Shown here piece by piece: positions 37,271 to 46,506 of a DNA stretch of 64,000 bases. The DNA lies in NCBI RefSeq assembly GCF_035917675.1, contig NZ_CP109104.1:3720001-3784000 (forward strand), read 5' to 3'. The notes beneath the pieces are model-generated. The model was given only the letters and a program-made list of their open reading frames with translations, ran no database searches and had not been told where the DNA came from. Position 1 is the first letter of the stretch, and each line of letters opens with the position of its first letter. Source of the DNA: Streptomyces sp. NBC_01775. Lineage in GTDB: Bacteria > Actinomycetota > Actinomycetes > Streptomycetales > Streptomycetaceae. The position numbers were made by a program, and so were the translations under genes.

Positions 37271-39031
37271 GTGAACGACCGTCATCCGTCGGGAGTCCCG
37301 AGTCCCGACGACCCCGGTTCCGGCTTCTCGTACAGCGCGTATGACGCGGAGTACGGACAGGCGGCGTACGGCACATACGGCGCGGAGGTCTACGCGTCGG
37401 GTTCGTACGAGGGGTATCCCGCGGGCTCCACCGCCTCCTACGGCGACGAGGACCCGCTGTTCGGCACCCTCCCCGGAGCGGACACCGGCAGCTATGCCAC
37501 CACCACCTGGGACGGTTCCCAGGACTTCTACGCACCGTACGAGTCCTATGACTCCTACGACGCGTACGCCACCGGAAGTTACGGCTACCAGCCCGCCACC
37601 CCGTACATCCCGGCACAGCAGGGGCCCGAGCAGGCGGACTACGCCTATCCCTCGGCCGACGACGGCACGGGCCAGTGGACGTTCGGCGTCCAGGACACCG
37701 GAACGGGAACCTGGAACACCGAGGGCTGGGGCGCCGCCTACGAGTACGACGAGCAGGCCGCCCACAACGCGGCGTACGGCGCCTACGACCAGACCGGCCT
37801 GGCCGGACAGACCGGGCAGCCGGACCCCTACGAACAAGCCGGGCAGTACGAACAGGCAAGCCACTACGAGCAGGCCGGCGCGTACGAGGCGCACGAGCAG
37901 TCCAGACCGTACGAGGCGTACGAGACGTACGAGCAGCCTGGGCAACCCGGGCACCCCGAGCAGCCGGGACAGTTCGAACAGCAGGGCCAGTACGAGCAGT
38001 TCGGTCCGGACGGCGCCGCCTACCACTACGGCCAGGACGCGACCGGCCAGTGGAGCTTCACCCAGCAGCACGAGTACGACACGGCCGATACCTGGGGCTT
38101 CCCGGATACCGGCGCGCACGACAGCCCCGGTACCCCGGAGCCCCACGACGCCACAACGGCCATGGAGGCCCTCCACGAGGACCCCGCCGCCCACCACGAG
38201 GGCTCCGGCTCCGACGACGAGTCGGAGCACTCGTACGAGTACGAGCCCGACGCGGCCCCCCTCGCCGCCGTCGCCCCGCACTCACGCGGGCGCCGCCGCT
38301 CCCCCAAGCCGCGCCGCCGTGCGCTGATGACGGTGGCCGTGCCGTCCGTCGCGGTCATGGGCGTCGCCGGTGCGGCGGCGGCCTCGGTGATGGGCGAGGA
38401 CGACGGGGACAAGGGCTCCCCGGCGCCGGTCGCCGCCCCGGACACGGGCTCGGGCCCGGTGAAGCCCACGGCGGCCAACCGCAAGCTGGACACCCAGCTC
38501 GCCGGACTCTCCGCCGACGCCGACGACTTCGCCGACCGCGCAAGCCGCACCCAGGAGCGCCTCGACCTCAAGAAGCGCCAGGACGCCGAGCGGGAGCGCA
38601 AGGCCAAGGAGGCCGCCCGCAAGGAAGCGATGCGGCCCAAGTACGTGCTCCCGGTCAAGGACCACACTCTGAGCGCGCACTACGGCCAGGCGGGCGTCAA
38701 CTGGATGTCCGTCCACACGGGCATCGACTTCCCCGTCAGCTACGGCACCCCCGTCATGGCCGCCACCGACGGCACCGTCTCCACGAAGCACGACATGTCG
38801 TACGGCAACATGGCCGTCGTGACGGCGAAGGACGGCACAGAGACCTGGTACTGCCATCTGAGCAGCAACAAGATCCGCTCCGGCCACGTCAAGGCCGGGG
38901 ACACGATCGCCTACTCGGGCAACTCGGGTAACTCCACGGGCCCGCACCTGCACTTCGAGGTCCACCCGGGCGGCGGCTCGGCGGTCGACCCCATCCCATG
39001 GCTCCAGGGCAAGGGCCTCAAGATCAGCTGA
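37271..39031 (+). CDS. M23 peptidase with long Tyr/Gln-rich N-terminus
   Basis: 586 aa. I take the GTG at 37271 (MNDRHPSGVPSPDDPGSG) because AGAGAAG sits 6-7 bp upstream; GTG 37268 and TTG 37265 are alternatives. Residues 1-340 are low-complexity with repeated Tyr-Glu-Gln and Tyr-Asp motifs. One membrane segment follows (ALMTVAVPSVAVMGVAGAAA), then a Lys/Glu/Arg coiled coil, then an M23 domain with zinc ligands in HTGIDFPVSYG and TGPHLHFEVHPGG. It is probably a membrane-anchored wall endopeptidase with its catalytic domain outside. All M23 ligands are present, so it may be active. Confidence 0.88.
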   Translation: MNDRHPSGVPSPDDPGSGFSYSAYDAEYGQAAYGTYGAEVYASGSYEGYPAGSTASYGDEDPLFGTLPGADTGSYATTTWDGSQDFYAPYESYDSYDAYATGSYGYQPATPYIPAQQGPEQADYAYPSADDGTGQWTFGVQDTGTGTWNTEGWGAAYEYDEQAAHNAAYGAYDQTGLAGQTGQPDPYEQAGQYEQASHYEQAGAYEAHEQSRPYEAYETYEQPGQPGHPEQPGQFEQQGQYEQFGPDGAAYHYGQDATGQWSFTQQHEYDTADTWGFPDTGAHDSPGTPEPHDATTAMEALHEDPAAHHEGSGSDDESEHSYEYEPDAAPLAAVAPHSRGRRRSPKPRRRALMTVAVPSVAVMGVAGAAAASVMGEDDGDKGSPAPVAAPDTGSGPVKPTAANRKLDTQLAGLSADADDFADRASRTQERLDLKKRQDAERERKAKEAARKEAMRPKYVLPVKDHTLSAHYGQAGVNWMSVHTGIDFPVSYGTPVMAATDGTVSTKHDMSYGNMAVVTAKDGTETWYCHLSSNKIRSGHVKAGDTIAYSGNSGNSTGPHLHFEVHPGGGSAVDPIPWLQGKGLKIS

Positions 39032-39037
39032 GACCCC

Positions 39038-39059
39038 CAGCCCCGGGACCCCGGGGCTG
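39038..39059 (+). terminator. Hairpin after the M23 gene
   Basis: cagccccgg (39038-39046) pairs with ccggggctg (39051-39059) across a 4-nt loop, just after the stop codon. Confidence 0.75.
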
Positions 39060-39106
39060 AAGACCCCGGAGATCTACGGCTTCCCCGCCGCCCTTAAGCG
39101 GGTCCG

Positions 39107-39222
39107 GCGAAGTCGGGCAGCGCCCCGAAGGGGCGCGGTGCTGTGTCACATATGCGGCTCCGCCGCGTGGGCGTGACCAGCCACTACGGACCCGCAGATG
39201 ACACACTCGGACCTCCAGCGAA
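39107..39222 (-). repeat. Streptomyces-type dispersed intergenic element downstream of pcrA
   Basis: On the minus strand this reads through GTCCGTAGTGGCTGGTCACG, a GGCGGAGCCGCATATG segment and the GCGCCCCTTCGGGGCGC hairpin (39120-39136). I recognise these from intergenic regions of many Streptomyces genomes. It sits directly behind pcrA in the direction of transcription and the hairpin probably ends that transcript. A related core occurs at 46507-46540. Confidence 0.6.
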
Positions 39223-39225
39223 GCG

Positions 39226-41715
39226 CTACAGCTTCTCCACCGGCGCGTACCGCAGCAGCAGCCGCTTGGGCTTCTCGCCGCCGAAGTCGATCGTCGCCTC
39301 GGCGTTGTCGCCGCTGCCATTGACGGCCTGCACCGTGCCCAGCCCGAAGCTGTCGTGGGTGACGCGGTCGCCCACCTGCAAGGAGACCACCGGCCGGTCG
39401 CTCGTACGCCGCGTCGCGAAGCCGGAGGGGCCGCCGCGCCGGGCCGCGGCGCCGGCCGACGACGACAGCGAGGCCGCCACCCCGCCAACGGCGCCCGCGC
39501 CCGCACCGGCGCTGGTCCCGCCGCCGGTCCGCTTCCAGTCGAGGAAGTCGGCGGGGATCTCCTCCAGGAAGCGCGACGGCGGGTTGTAGGAGGGCTGGCC
39601 CCAGGCGCTGCGCATGGCGGCGCGGGTCAGATACAGCCGCTCCTGGGCCCGCGTGATGCCCACGTAGGCGAGCCGCCGCTCCTCCTCCAGCTCCTTGACC
39701 TGGCCGAGGGCACGCATGTGCGGGAAGACGCCGTCCTCCATGCCGGTCAGGAAGACGACGGGGAACTCCAGGCCCTTGGCGGTGTGCAGCGTCATGAGCG
39801 TGACGACGCCGTTGTCCTCGCCCTCCTCCGGGATCTGGTCGGAGTCGGCGACGAGGGCGACCTGCTCCAGGAAGTCGGAGAGCGTGCCGGGCGTCTCCTC
39901 GTCGCTCCGGTCCTGCTCGAACTCCAGGGCGACGGCGGCCAGTTCCTGAAGGTTCTCGATGCGGGTCTCGTCCTGCGGATCGGTGGACGCCTGGAGTTCG
40001 GCGAGGTATCCCGTCTGCTCCAGCACCGCCTCCAGCACCGTCGCGGGTCCGGCGCCGGACTCCACGACGGTCCGCAGCTCTTCCATCAGCACGTTGAACC
40101 GCTTCACGGCGTTCGCCGAGCGGGCCGCCATGCCGTACGCCTCGTCCACGCGGGCCAGGGCCTGCGGGAAGGTGATCTTCTCGCGGAGCGCCAGCGCCTC
40201 GATCATCGACTCGGCGCGGTCTCCGATGCCGCGCTTGGGGACGTTGAGGATCCGGCGCAGCGGGACCGCGTCCTCCGGATTGGCCAGCACCCGCAGATAC
40301 GCCAGGATGTCGCGGACCTCGCGGCGCTCGTAGAAGCGCACGCCGCCGACGACCTTGTAGGGCAGGCCGACGCGGATGAAGACCTCTTCGAAGACCCGGG
40401 ACTGGGCGTTGGTGCGGTAGAAGACGGCGATGTCGCCGGGCTTGGCTCCCTCCCCGTCGGCCTCGTCGCTGAGGCGGTCGATCTCCTCGGCGACGAACTG
40501 CGCCTCGTCGTGCTCGGTGTCGGCGACATAGCCGGTGATGCGGGGGCCGGAACCGGCGTTGGTCCACAGGTTTTTCGGGCGGCGGTTCTCGTTGCGCTCG
40601 ATGACGGCGTTGGCGGCGCTGAGGATGGTCTGCGTCGAGCGGTAGTTCTGCTCCAGCAGGATCGTCGTCGCGTCCGGGTAGTCCTCCTCGAATTGGAGGA
40701 TGTTGCGGATCGTGGCGCCGCGGAAGGCGTAGATCGACTGGTCGGCGTCGCCCACCACGCACAGCTCGGCCTGCTCCTCCGGGGGCCCGACCAGCTCGCG
40801 CACCAGCTGGTACTGCGCGTGGTTGGTGTCCTGGTACTCGTCGACCAGGACGTGGCGGAAGCGGCGGCGGTAGTGCTCGGCGACGTCGGGGAACGCCTGG
40901 AGCAGGTGGACCGTCGTCATGATCAGGTCGTCGAAGTCCAGCGCGTTGGCCTCGCGCAGCCGCGCCTGGTACATCGTGTACGCCTCGGCGAGGGTCTTCT
41001 CAAAGCCGTCAGCCGCTTGCCCGGAGAAGTCCTCCTCGTCCACCAGCTCGTTCTTCAGGTTGGAGACCTTGGCGCTGAACGCCTTGGGCGGGAAGCGCTT
41101 GGGGTCGAGATCGAGATCGCGGCAGACCAGGGCCATCAGGCGCTTGGAGTCGGCCGCGTCGTAGATCGAGAACGACGAGGTGAAGCCCAGCTTCTTGCTC
41201 TCGCGGCGCAGGATGCGCACGCACGCGCTGTGGAAGGTGGACACCCACATCGACTGCGCACGGGGGCCCACCAGCTCGGCGACGCGCTCCTTCATCTCGC
41301 CGGCGGCCTTGTTGGTGAAGGTGATGGCGAGGATCTGGCCCGGGTGCACGCTGCGGGCGCCCAGCAGATACGCGATGCGGTGGGTGAGCACCCGCGTCTT
41401 GCCCGAGCCCGCGCCCGCGACGATGAGCAGCGGGGAGCCGGAGTGGGCCACGGCCTGGCGCTGCTGCTCGTTCATCCCCTCCAGCAGCGCTTCGGGGTCG
41501 ATGACGGAACGCGGCGCGCCGTCGCGGTGATACGCGTCACGTCCGGCGCCCGGACCGGCCGCGCCGCCCGCGAAGGTGCCCTGGAAGAGGTCGTCGGGGA
41601 TCTCCTCGCCGGGGCCGTGGTGCTCGGTGTCCTCGGGAGGCGGCGGGGGCGCGTCGTCCTGCGGGCCGCTGGCGTCGAGGGCCGCGAGGAAGCTGTCGTC
41701 GAAGAGGCTGCTCAT
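39226..41715 (-). CDS. pcrA: UvrD/PcrA-type DNA helicase
   Basis: 829 aa. A superfamily 1A helicase: Walker A AGAGSGKTRVLTHRIAYLL, motif Ib region AITFTNKAAGEMKERV, motif II VLVDEYQDTNHAQYQLV, motif III VVGDADQSIYAFRGA, QNYRSTQTILSAAN, and late motifs with LMTLHTAKGLEFPVVFL and YVGITRAQERLYL. The C-terminus VGDRVTHDSFGLGTVQAV is the Tudor-like domain of actinobacterial PcrA. It acts in repair and in clearing recombination or transcription blocks. The N-terminal ~75 residues are an acidic, poorly ordered extension. Confidence 0.96.
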   Translation of the reverse strand: MSSLFDDSFLAALDASGPQDDAPPPPPEDTEHHGPGEEIPDDLFQGTFAGGAAGPGAGRDAYHRDGAPRSVIDPEALLEGMNEQQRQAVAHSGSPLLIVAGAGSGKTRVLTHRIAYLLGARSVHPGQILAITFTNKAAGEMKERVAELVGPRAQSMWVSTFHSACVRILRRESKKLGFTSSFSIYDAADSKRLMALVCRDLDLDPKRFPPKAFSAKVSNLKNELVDEEDFSGQAADGFEKTLAEAYTMYQARLREANALDFDDLIMTTVHLLQAFPDVAEHYRRRFRHVLVDEYQDTNHAQYQLVRELVGPPEEQAELCVVGDADQSIYAFRGATIRNILQFEEDYPDATTILLEQNYRSTQTILSAANAVIERNENRRPKNLWTNAGSGPRITGYVADTEHDEAQFVAEEIDRLSDEADGEGAKPGDIAVFYRTNAQSRVFEEVFIRVGLPYKVVGGVRFYERREVRDILAYLRVLANPEDAVPLRRILNVPKRGIGDRAESMIEALALREKITFPQALARVDEAYGMAARSANAVKRFNVLMEELRTVVESGAGPATVLEAVLEQTGYLAELQASTDPQDETRIENLQELAAVALEFEQDRSDEETPGTLSDFLEQVALVADSDQIPEEGEDNGVVTLMTLHTAKGLEFPVVFLTGMEDGVFPHMRALGQVKELEEERRLAYVGITRAQERLYLTRAAMRSAWGQPSYNPPSRFLEEIPADFLDWKRTGGGTSAGAGAGAVGGVAASLSSSAGAAARRGGPSGFATRRTSDRPVVSLQVGDRVTHDSFGLGTVQAVNGSGDNAEATIDFGGEKPKRLLLRYAPVEKL

Positions 41716-42101
41716 CGTCGTCCGAGTCTAGGCCGCCCCACCGACAGCCCTCACGCGACCGTGGAAACCCATACCGTGCACCGCCGCACACCGGGGTTCG
41801 CACACCGGGGCCCGCACACCGGCTTTTCACATCCGGACCGGCCCGCGGACAAGCACGCGAAGATAACGGAAAGATAGCGGCGAATCGAACATCGGCCTTC
41901 ACAAGAGCACCACACCCCCGCTACGGTCCCCTGTCAGGCAGCCCGGCCCCCCAGTCGGCGAAAGCGTCGGCACGGGCAGCCTCCGCCGAGTCCGGCCCAG
42001 GCCGGAGCCGGGAGCCCGGACGCATCCGAGGTGAATCGGAGCGGACCGAGTCCCCCACTCACAGACGCCCGGCTGGCGGTCCACGGAAGGAGTCGCCGGC
42101 C
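41716..42101. other. Leader region of the NlpC/P60 gene
   Basis: 386 bp between the divergent pcrA and NlpC/P60 genes. The left part should hold the pcrA promoter; the right part is the leader of the hydrolase gene and contains the candidate c-di-AMP riboswitch below. No protein gene is seen. Confidence 0.6.
41978..42084 (+). promoter_or_regulatory. Candidate c-di-AMP (ydaO-yuaA type) riboswitch
   Basis: The leader can close a P1 stem between CCGCC (41983-41987) and GGCGG (42075-42079). Inside it are GAGTCCGG, a GGCC hairpin, GCCGGGAGCCCGG, and GAGGTGAATCGG, which match in order the conserved blocks of ydaO RNAs (GAAUCC, GGGGGACCCA, GGGGUGAAUC). The 3' conserved block is degenerate. In Streptomyces, ydaO riboswitches precede cell-wall hydrolase genes, and this one precedes an NlpC/P60 gene. 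High c-di-AMP would lower expression. Confidence 0.55.
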
Positions 42102-43292
42102 TTGGCGTCGCATCGCAAGCCGCGCACCCGTATACCGCAATCCGTCGCGACCTCTCGCGGCGTCCTCGGCGTCACGACGGCGGCACTGGCCTCCGTCACG
42201 CTGCTCTCCCAGAGCGCGAACGCCACCCCCGCCGACCCGGCCGACGGCCCCGGCGCCGGATCGGGCAAGCAGTCGCTCTCGGACGTGAAGGACAAGGTCG
42301 ACGCCCTCTACCGGCAGGCGGGCACGGCCACCCAGAAGTACAACTCGGCCAGGGAGAAGACCGACCGGCAGCGTCAGAAGGCCGACGGCATGCTCGACCA
42401 GGTCGCCGGCCGCACTGCCAAGGTCAACGACGCGCGCCGCGTCCTGGGCACCTACGCCGCCGCGCAGTACCGCACCGGCGGGATATCCCCGACCGCGACG
42501 CTGCTGCTCACGAAGGACCCCCAGGGCTTCTTCAAGCAGACGCACCTGATGGACCGGATGACCGGGCGCCAGAAGGAGGCCGTCACCGAGTACCAGAAGC
42601 GGCAGAAGGCGGCCGGCAAGAAGCGCGCCGAGGCGTCCAGGGAGCTGTCCTCGCTCGCGTCGTCGCAGAAGAAGCTCAGATCGAGCAAGCGCGAGATCCA
42701 GTCGAAGCTGTCCGAGGCACGCGAGATGCTCTCGAAGCTGACCGCCCAGGAGAAGGCGCGGCTGGCCGAGATCGAGCGCCAGAAGCGGGCCGAGGCGCGC
42801 CAGAAGGCCAAGGAGCGGGCCGAGCAGGCGCGCAGGGAGGCCGCGCGCAAGGAGCGCGAGCGGCGGCAGGGCGGCGGCTCCGACGGCGGGGAGCAGGGCG
42901 GCGGCTCGGACCCGGGCACCGGCACGCCCGACAGCTCGTACTCGGCCAAGGCGCAGAAGGTGATCGCCTTCGCCAAGAAGCAGCTGGGCAAGCCCTATGT
43001 GTGGGGCGCCACTGGCCCCAACTCCTACGACTGCTCGGGCCTCACCCAGGACGCGTGGAAGGCGGGCGGCGTCTCGCTGCCGCGCACCACCTGGGACCAG
43101 GTGAAGGTCGGCACGAAGGTCGCCAAGTCGGCGATGAAGCCGGGCGATCTGATCTTCTTCTACGACGACATCAGCCACGTCGGTATCTACGTGGGCAACG
43201 GCCAGATGATCCACGCGCCCAAGCCCGGTGCCAACGTGCGCTACGAGTCGATCGAGTACATGCCCTTCCACTCGGCGGTGCGCCCCGCCTGA
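42102..43292 (+). CDS. Secreted NlpC/P60 peptidoglycan hydrolase
   Basis: 396 aa from a TTG start with GGAAGGAG 9-10 bp upstream. The signal peptide runs MASHRKPRTRIPQSVATSRG through VTLLSQSANA. A long coiled coil (about residues 60-255, Lys/Glu/Arg-rich) leads to the NlpC/P60 domain: Cys in NSYDCSGLTQDAWKAGG, His in ISHVGIYVGNG, and a third position in MIHAPKPG. It probably cleaves within peptide stems during growth or separation. The coiled coil resembles the RipA/CwlO regulatory type. Confidence 0.93.
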   Translation: MASHRKPRTRIPQSVATSRGVLGVTTAALASVTLLSQSANATPADPADGPGAGSGKQSLSDVKDKVDALYRQAGTATQKYNSAREKTDRQRQKADGMLDQVAGRTAKVNDARRVLGTYAAAQYRTGGISPTATLLLTKDPQGFFKQTHLMDRMTGRQKEAVTEYQKRQKAAGKKRAEASRELSSLASSQKKLRSSKREIQSKLSEAREMLSKLTAQEKARLAEIERQKRAEARQKAKERAEQARREAARKERERRQGGGSDGGEQGGGSDPGTGTPDSSYSAKAQKVIAFAKKQLGKPYVWGATGPNSYDCSGLTQDAWKAGGVSLPRTTWDQVKVGTKVAKSAMKPGDLIFFYDDISHVGIYVGNGQMIHAPKPGANVRYESIEYMPFHSAVRPA

Positions 43293-43370
43293 GCGCGCTT
43301 CGGGGACCGTCCGGCCAGGTTCAGGCGGTCCCCGTCCGGCTCACACCCGCGGCGCGGTTCTCCGGGCGGC

Positions 43371-43724
43371 TCACACCCACAGCACCGCGATGAAGATGTT
43401 GACCATGGTCAGCAGGCCCACGGCGCCGAACAGGGGCGCGCTGACCTTTTCGTCGTCCCGCTTGACGTAGGTGATCCCGAGGATCACCACGAGCAGTGCG
43501 AGCTTGATCCCGATCTTGACGTTGTTCACCGGGCTGTCGTCGGCCTGGTTGAGGCCGACGAGGGCCACGCCGGTGACCAGCATGGTCAAGGCGCCGTGGA
43601 GCATTCCCGGCACGATCCGGGCTTCGCCCTTGCCCATCGCCTTCATCTGCGTGAAGAAGCCGCCGAGGAGCGCGGCGATGCCGATGATGTGCAGGCCGAC
43701 GAACACGTTGATGAGAACGTCCAT
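43371..43724 (-). CDS. Small four-TM membrane protein
   Basis: 117 aa from the ATG at 43724. Four hydrophobic segments are evident: VLINVFVGLHIIGIAALLGG, IVPGMLHGALTMLVTGVALV, VKIGIKLALLVVILGITYV and SAPLFGAVGLLTMVNIFIAV. Conserved polar residues (a His in segment 1, GLNQADDSPVNNVK in the first loop) suggest a defined family of integral membrane proteins. Function is unknown. It is divergent from the class II aldolase gene. Confidence 0.85.
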   Translation of the reverse strand: MDVLINVFVGLHIIGIAALLGGFFTQMKAMGKGEARIVPGMLHGALTMLVTGVALVGLNQADDSPVNNVKIGIKLALLVVILGITYVKRDDEKVSAPLFGAVGLLTMVNIFIAVLWV

Positions 43725-43881
43725 GGTCGTGAGCGTATCGAGGGGTTTTCGTGACCCTCGCCGAGGGGGGCCCGCACCTCTGGTCACCTGCGATACCCGG
43801 AGGTAGCTTCCGTCCCGTACGTACGCGCGTACGGACCGGCCCGTACGGACCGCGGGTACGGATGCGGAACGGAGGATCTTC

Positions 43882-44673
43882 ATGCCCCAGGCAGCACCCA
43901 CGCCTGTGCCCACCGAGCGGCTGCACCTGGCGATGCCGCCCCAGCACAGCTCACCGGAGGAGGCGCGCAGACACCGCAAGGAGCGGCTGGCGGCGGCGCT
44001 GCGGCTGTTCGGCAGGATGGGGTTCGAGGAGGGAGTGGCGGGCCATATCACCGCCAGGGACCCGGAGTTCACGGACTGCTGCTGGGTGAACCCCTTCGGG
44101 ATGCCGTTCGGGCACGTCGCGGTCAGCGACCTGATCCTGGTGAACCAGGACGGCCAGGTGCTGGAGGGCCGCCGCCATGTCAACCAGGCGGCGTTCGTCG
44201 TTCACTCCCGGGTGCACGCCGCGCGGCCCGACGTCGTCGCCGTCGTCCACAGCCATACGACGCACGGCAGGGCCCTCTCGGCGCTGGGCGAACTGCTCGA
44301 CCCGATCACCCAGGACGCGTGCGCCTTCTACGAGGACCACGCGCTGCTGGACCGGTACACGGGCGTGACGGTGGACGAGGAGGAGGGCACGCGCATCGCC
44401 TCGGCGCTGGGCCCGCACAAGGGCGTCATCCTGCGCAATCACGGGCTGCTGACGGTCGGCGACTCGGTCGACTCGGCAGCCTGGTGGTTTCTTCAGATGG
44501 AAAAGGCATGCGAGATCCAGCTGGCCGCCAAGGCGGCGGGCAAGCCGGTGCTCATCGACCACAAGAGCGCCGTGGCGACCCGCGAGCAACTGGGCAGTGA
44601 CCTTGTCGCGTGGATCAACTATCAACCTCTTTACACGAGTATCACCCGCGACGAACCGGGCCTGCTGACCTGA
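43882..44673 (+). CDS. Class II aldolase/adducin-family protein
   Basis: 263 aa from an ATG with GGAGGATCTTC upstream. The class II aldolase fold is recognisable: GRMGFEEGVAGHITARDP, the zinc histidines in VVAVVHSHTTHGRALSALG, and a third in GVILRNHGLLTVGDSV. The family includes fuculose-phosphate and ribulose-phosphate-type aldolases or epimerases and enzymes of no known role. Neighbours do not define a substrate. Short inverted gtacg units lie in the 140-bp upstream region. Confidence 0.9.
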   Translation: MPQAAPTPVPTERLHLAMPPQHSSPEEARRHRKERLAAALRLFGRMGFEEGVAGHITARDPEFTDCCWVNPFGMPFGHVAVSDLILVNQDGQVLEGRRHVNQAAFVVHSRVHAARPDVVAVVHSHTTHGRALSALGELLDPITQDACAFYEDHALLDRYTGVTVDEEEGTRIASALGPHKGVILRNHGLLTVGDSVDSAAWWFLQMEKACEIQLAAKAAGKPVLIDHKSAVATREQLGSDLVAWINYQPLYTSITRDEPGLLT

Positions 44674-44736
44674 TCACGACTCAGGTAAGGCACAATCCCC
44701 TTTCATCGCAGGGAAGTTGAGAGGCGGGGTTGCGCA

Positions 44737-46302
44737 GTGGCCGTGGACACGGCTCGGGACGGCTCGATGGGCACGGGCGATGAGGAGGGCTCCGGCGCCG
44801 CCGGAGGGTCCTCAGGAGCACGCGGGGAAGCCACCGGGACCCCGGCCTCCGGCACGCGCCCCTCTCCGTCCGCCTCCCCTTCGGCCCCATCAAGTCCATC
44901 AGCCCCATCAGTCCCTCCAGCGCGTTCATCCGGGCAGGCGGGGCGCTCGGGACACTCCGGGCACTCGGAATCCGGTGCACCATCCGGTGCGGCGGGAGCG
45001 TCCGCATCCTCCGGTGCGAAGGGAACTTCCGCATCCTCCGGTGCGGCGGACTCGTCGCACGACTCGTCGCACATGCCGTGCCCGTGCGAGGAGTGCCCGC
45101 ACAGCGCCCGTGAGGGGCACCGGCGGGCCCTGGCCGCCTTCGTGCGACGCCGGGACGAACTCGCCTCCGGCCAGGGCGTGCCCGCAGGACTCGCGCACTC
45201 CTCCGTGGCCTCGCGCCAGTGGGTCTCCGACGAGCTGACGGAGTCGGCCCGGGAGGTCGCCGACCGGGGGCGCGAGGAGGGCGAGGCGTGGGTGGCACGG
45301 CTGTGGCGGCGCACCCTGATGGCCGTTTGGTCCGCCGTCGGCGTGCTGCTGCTGGTCGAGCTGCTGACGGCGCTCGGCGCCGGGTGGACGGTGCCACGCA
45401 CGGCCGGGCTGGTGGCCGCGCTGGTCGTGGCGGGCGGGCTGTCGCTCGCGGCCTGGCTGCACCGGGCGCGCGGCGGGGTGCTGGCGCCGGTCATCGGCGA
45501 GGACAACCGGCTCTCCACCTCGCGCACGGTCGCCGCCGCCTGGGTGCTGCTGGCGGTCTTCGCCGTGCTGGTACTGGCCGTCGAACTGGCGGCTTCCTCC
45601 GACACGGACAGGCATACGGCGCTGCTGGAAGGGCTCGGGCTGCGGCGCGGCGCCGGTGTGCTGACGGTGCTCGCGCTGACGTGCGCCGTGGCCGTGGTGG
45701 TGCGCCGCGTGGTGACCGTACGGGTGCAGGGCAGGCGGCTCCAGAAGGTGCGCGCCGACCGCCCGCACGCCGCCGATCTGCTGACGGACGACGCGGGCCG
45801 GGGCTCGTTCTCGGACGTGCAGTACGTGCTGATCAGCTCGGTGGCCATGGTCTTCGCCGGGGTGCGCCTGGCCCGGCAGCCCGAGCGGCTGCCGGATCTG
45901 CCCTGGGGGCTGGCGCTGCTGGTGGTCGTCTCGGCCGCCACGTATCTGGCGGGGAAGTACGCGGAGGGCGGGCGGCCCGTCGTGCTCTCCGTGGTACGGG
46001 CCCGCGAGATCGGGGACCTGCACGCGCCGATCCGCACCGGCGACGACATCGAGATCCGTGGCGCCGGCTTCATGCCGCCCGGCGCGGGGGCACCCGACCG
46101 GCTGGCCCGGATGGTGGTGCGGATCGGGGCGGTACACGTCCATGTGCCGCTGATCCCCGTCACGGGCGGCTTCGCCAGCCCGGCCGACGCGGCGCTGACC
46201 GTGCCCGTACCGGTGGAGGTGGAGCCGGGCCGGGTCGACGTACAGGTCGTGACGGCGGCGGGCGTGGAAACCAACCGGTATCCGATCGACGTGGTCGAGT
46301 AG
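44737..46302 (+). CDS. Multi-pass membrane protein with disordered Ser/Ala N-terminus
   Basis: 521 aa from a GTG. Residues 1-110 are Ser/Gly/Ala/Pro-rich and include the 27-bp repeat (SGA-type 9-residue units). MPCPCEECPHSAREGHRRAL then gives a cysteine cluster that could bind metal. Six or so hydrophobic segments follow (for example LMAVWSAVGVLLLVELLTAL). The last ~100 residues form a soluble beta-rich part (GDDIEIRGAGFMPPG ... VEVEPGRVDVQVVTAAG) resembling an IPT/TIG-like or immunoglobulin-like domain. No known family function. Confidence 0.8.
   Translation: MAVDTARDGSMGTGDEEGSGAAGGSSGARGEATGTPASGTRPSPSASPSAPSSPSAPSVPPARSSGQAGRSGHSGHSESGAPSGAAGASASSGAKGTSASSGAADSSHDSSHMPCPCEECPHSAREGHRRALAAFVRRRDELASGQGVPAGLAHSSVASRQWVSDELTESAREVADRGREEGEAWVARLWRRTLMAVWSAVGVLLLVELLTALGAGWTVPRTAGLVAALVVAGGLSLAAWLHRARGGVLAPVIGEDNRLSTSRTVAAAWVLLAVFAVLVLAVELAASSDTDRHTALLEGLGLRRGAGVLTVLALTCAVAVVVRRVVTVRVQGRRLQKVRADRPHAADLLTDDAGRGSFSDVQYVLISSVAMVFAGVRLARQPERLPDLPWGLALLVVVSAATYLAGKYAEGGRPVVLSVVRAREIGDLHAPIRTGDDIEIRGAGFMPPGAGAPDRLARMVVRIGAVHVHVPLIPVTGGFASPADAALTVPVPVEVEPGRVDVQVVTAAGVETNRYPIDVVE
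44981..45045. repeat. 27-bp minisatellite, three copies, inside the membrane-protein gene
   Basis: ccggtgcg recurs at 44984, 45011 and 45038, exactly 27 bp apart, within cat(cct)ccggtgcg units. It codes ASASSGA-type repeats. The core is the one seen at 20512-20603 and 48254-48376. Confidence 0.88.
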
Positions 46303-46348
46303 GCGGCACCCGCTCCCTCGCCGCCCGTGGTGGAGCCGGCGCCCCTCC

Positions 46349-46394
46349 GGTCAAGCGTTGCCCGGTCGCGCGGTCAAGCGTTGCCCGGTCGCGG
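46349..46394. repeat. 23-bp tandem duplication
   Basis: ggtcaagcgttgcccggtcg plus three bases is repeated once, immediately downstream of the membrane-protein gene. A short tgctg repeat lies near 46466-46483. Confidence 0.9.
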
Positions 46395-46506
46395 CACTAC
46401 GGCCTGTCCGGCGGATCTTTCTGTTGCCCTCTCTCTTGGTGCTGAGCAGGGGGTGCCCCTGCCTGTGCTGTGCTGTGCTGTGCAGGGTGCGGGTGTGTTG
46501 TGGGCC

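Noticed and set aside
46466..46483. tgctg microsatellite as a phase-variation switch
   Set aside because: It lies between genes and not in a coding frame or near a promoter I can identify.
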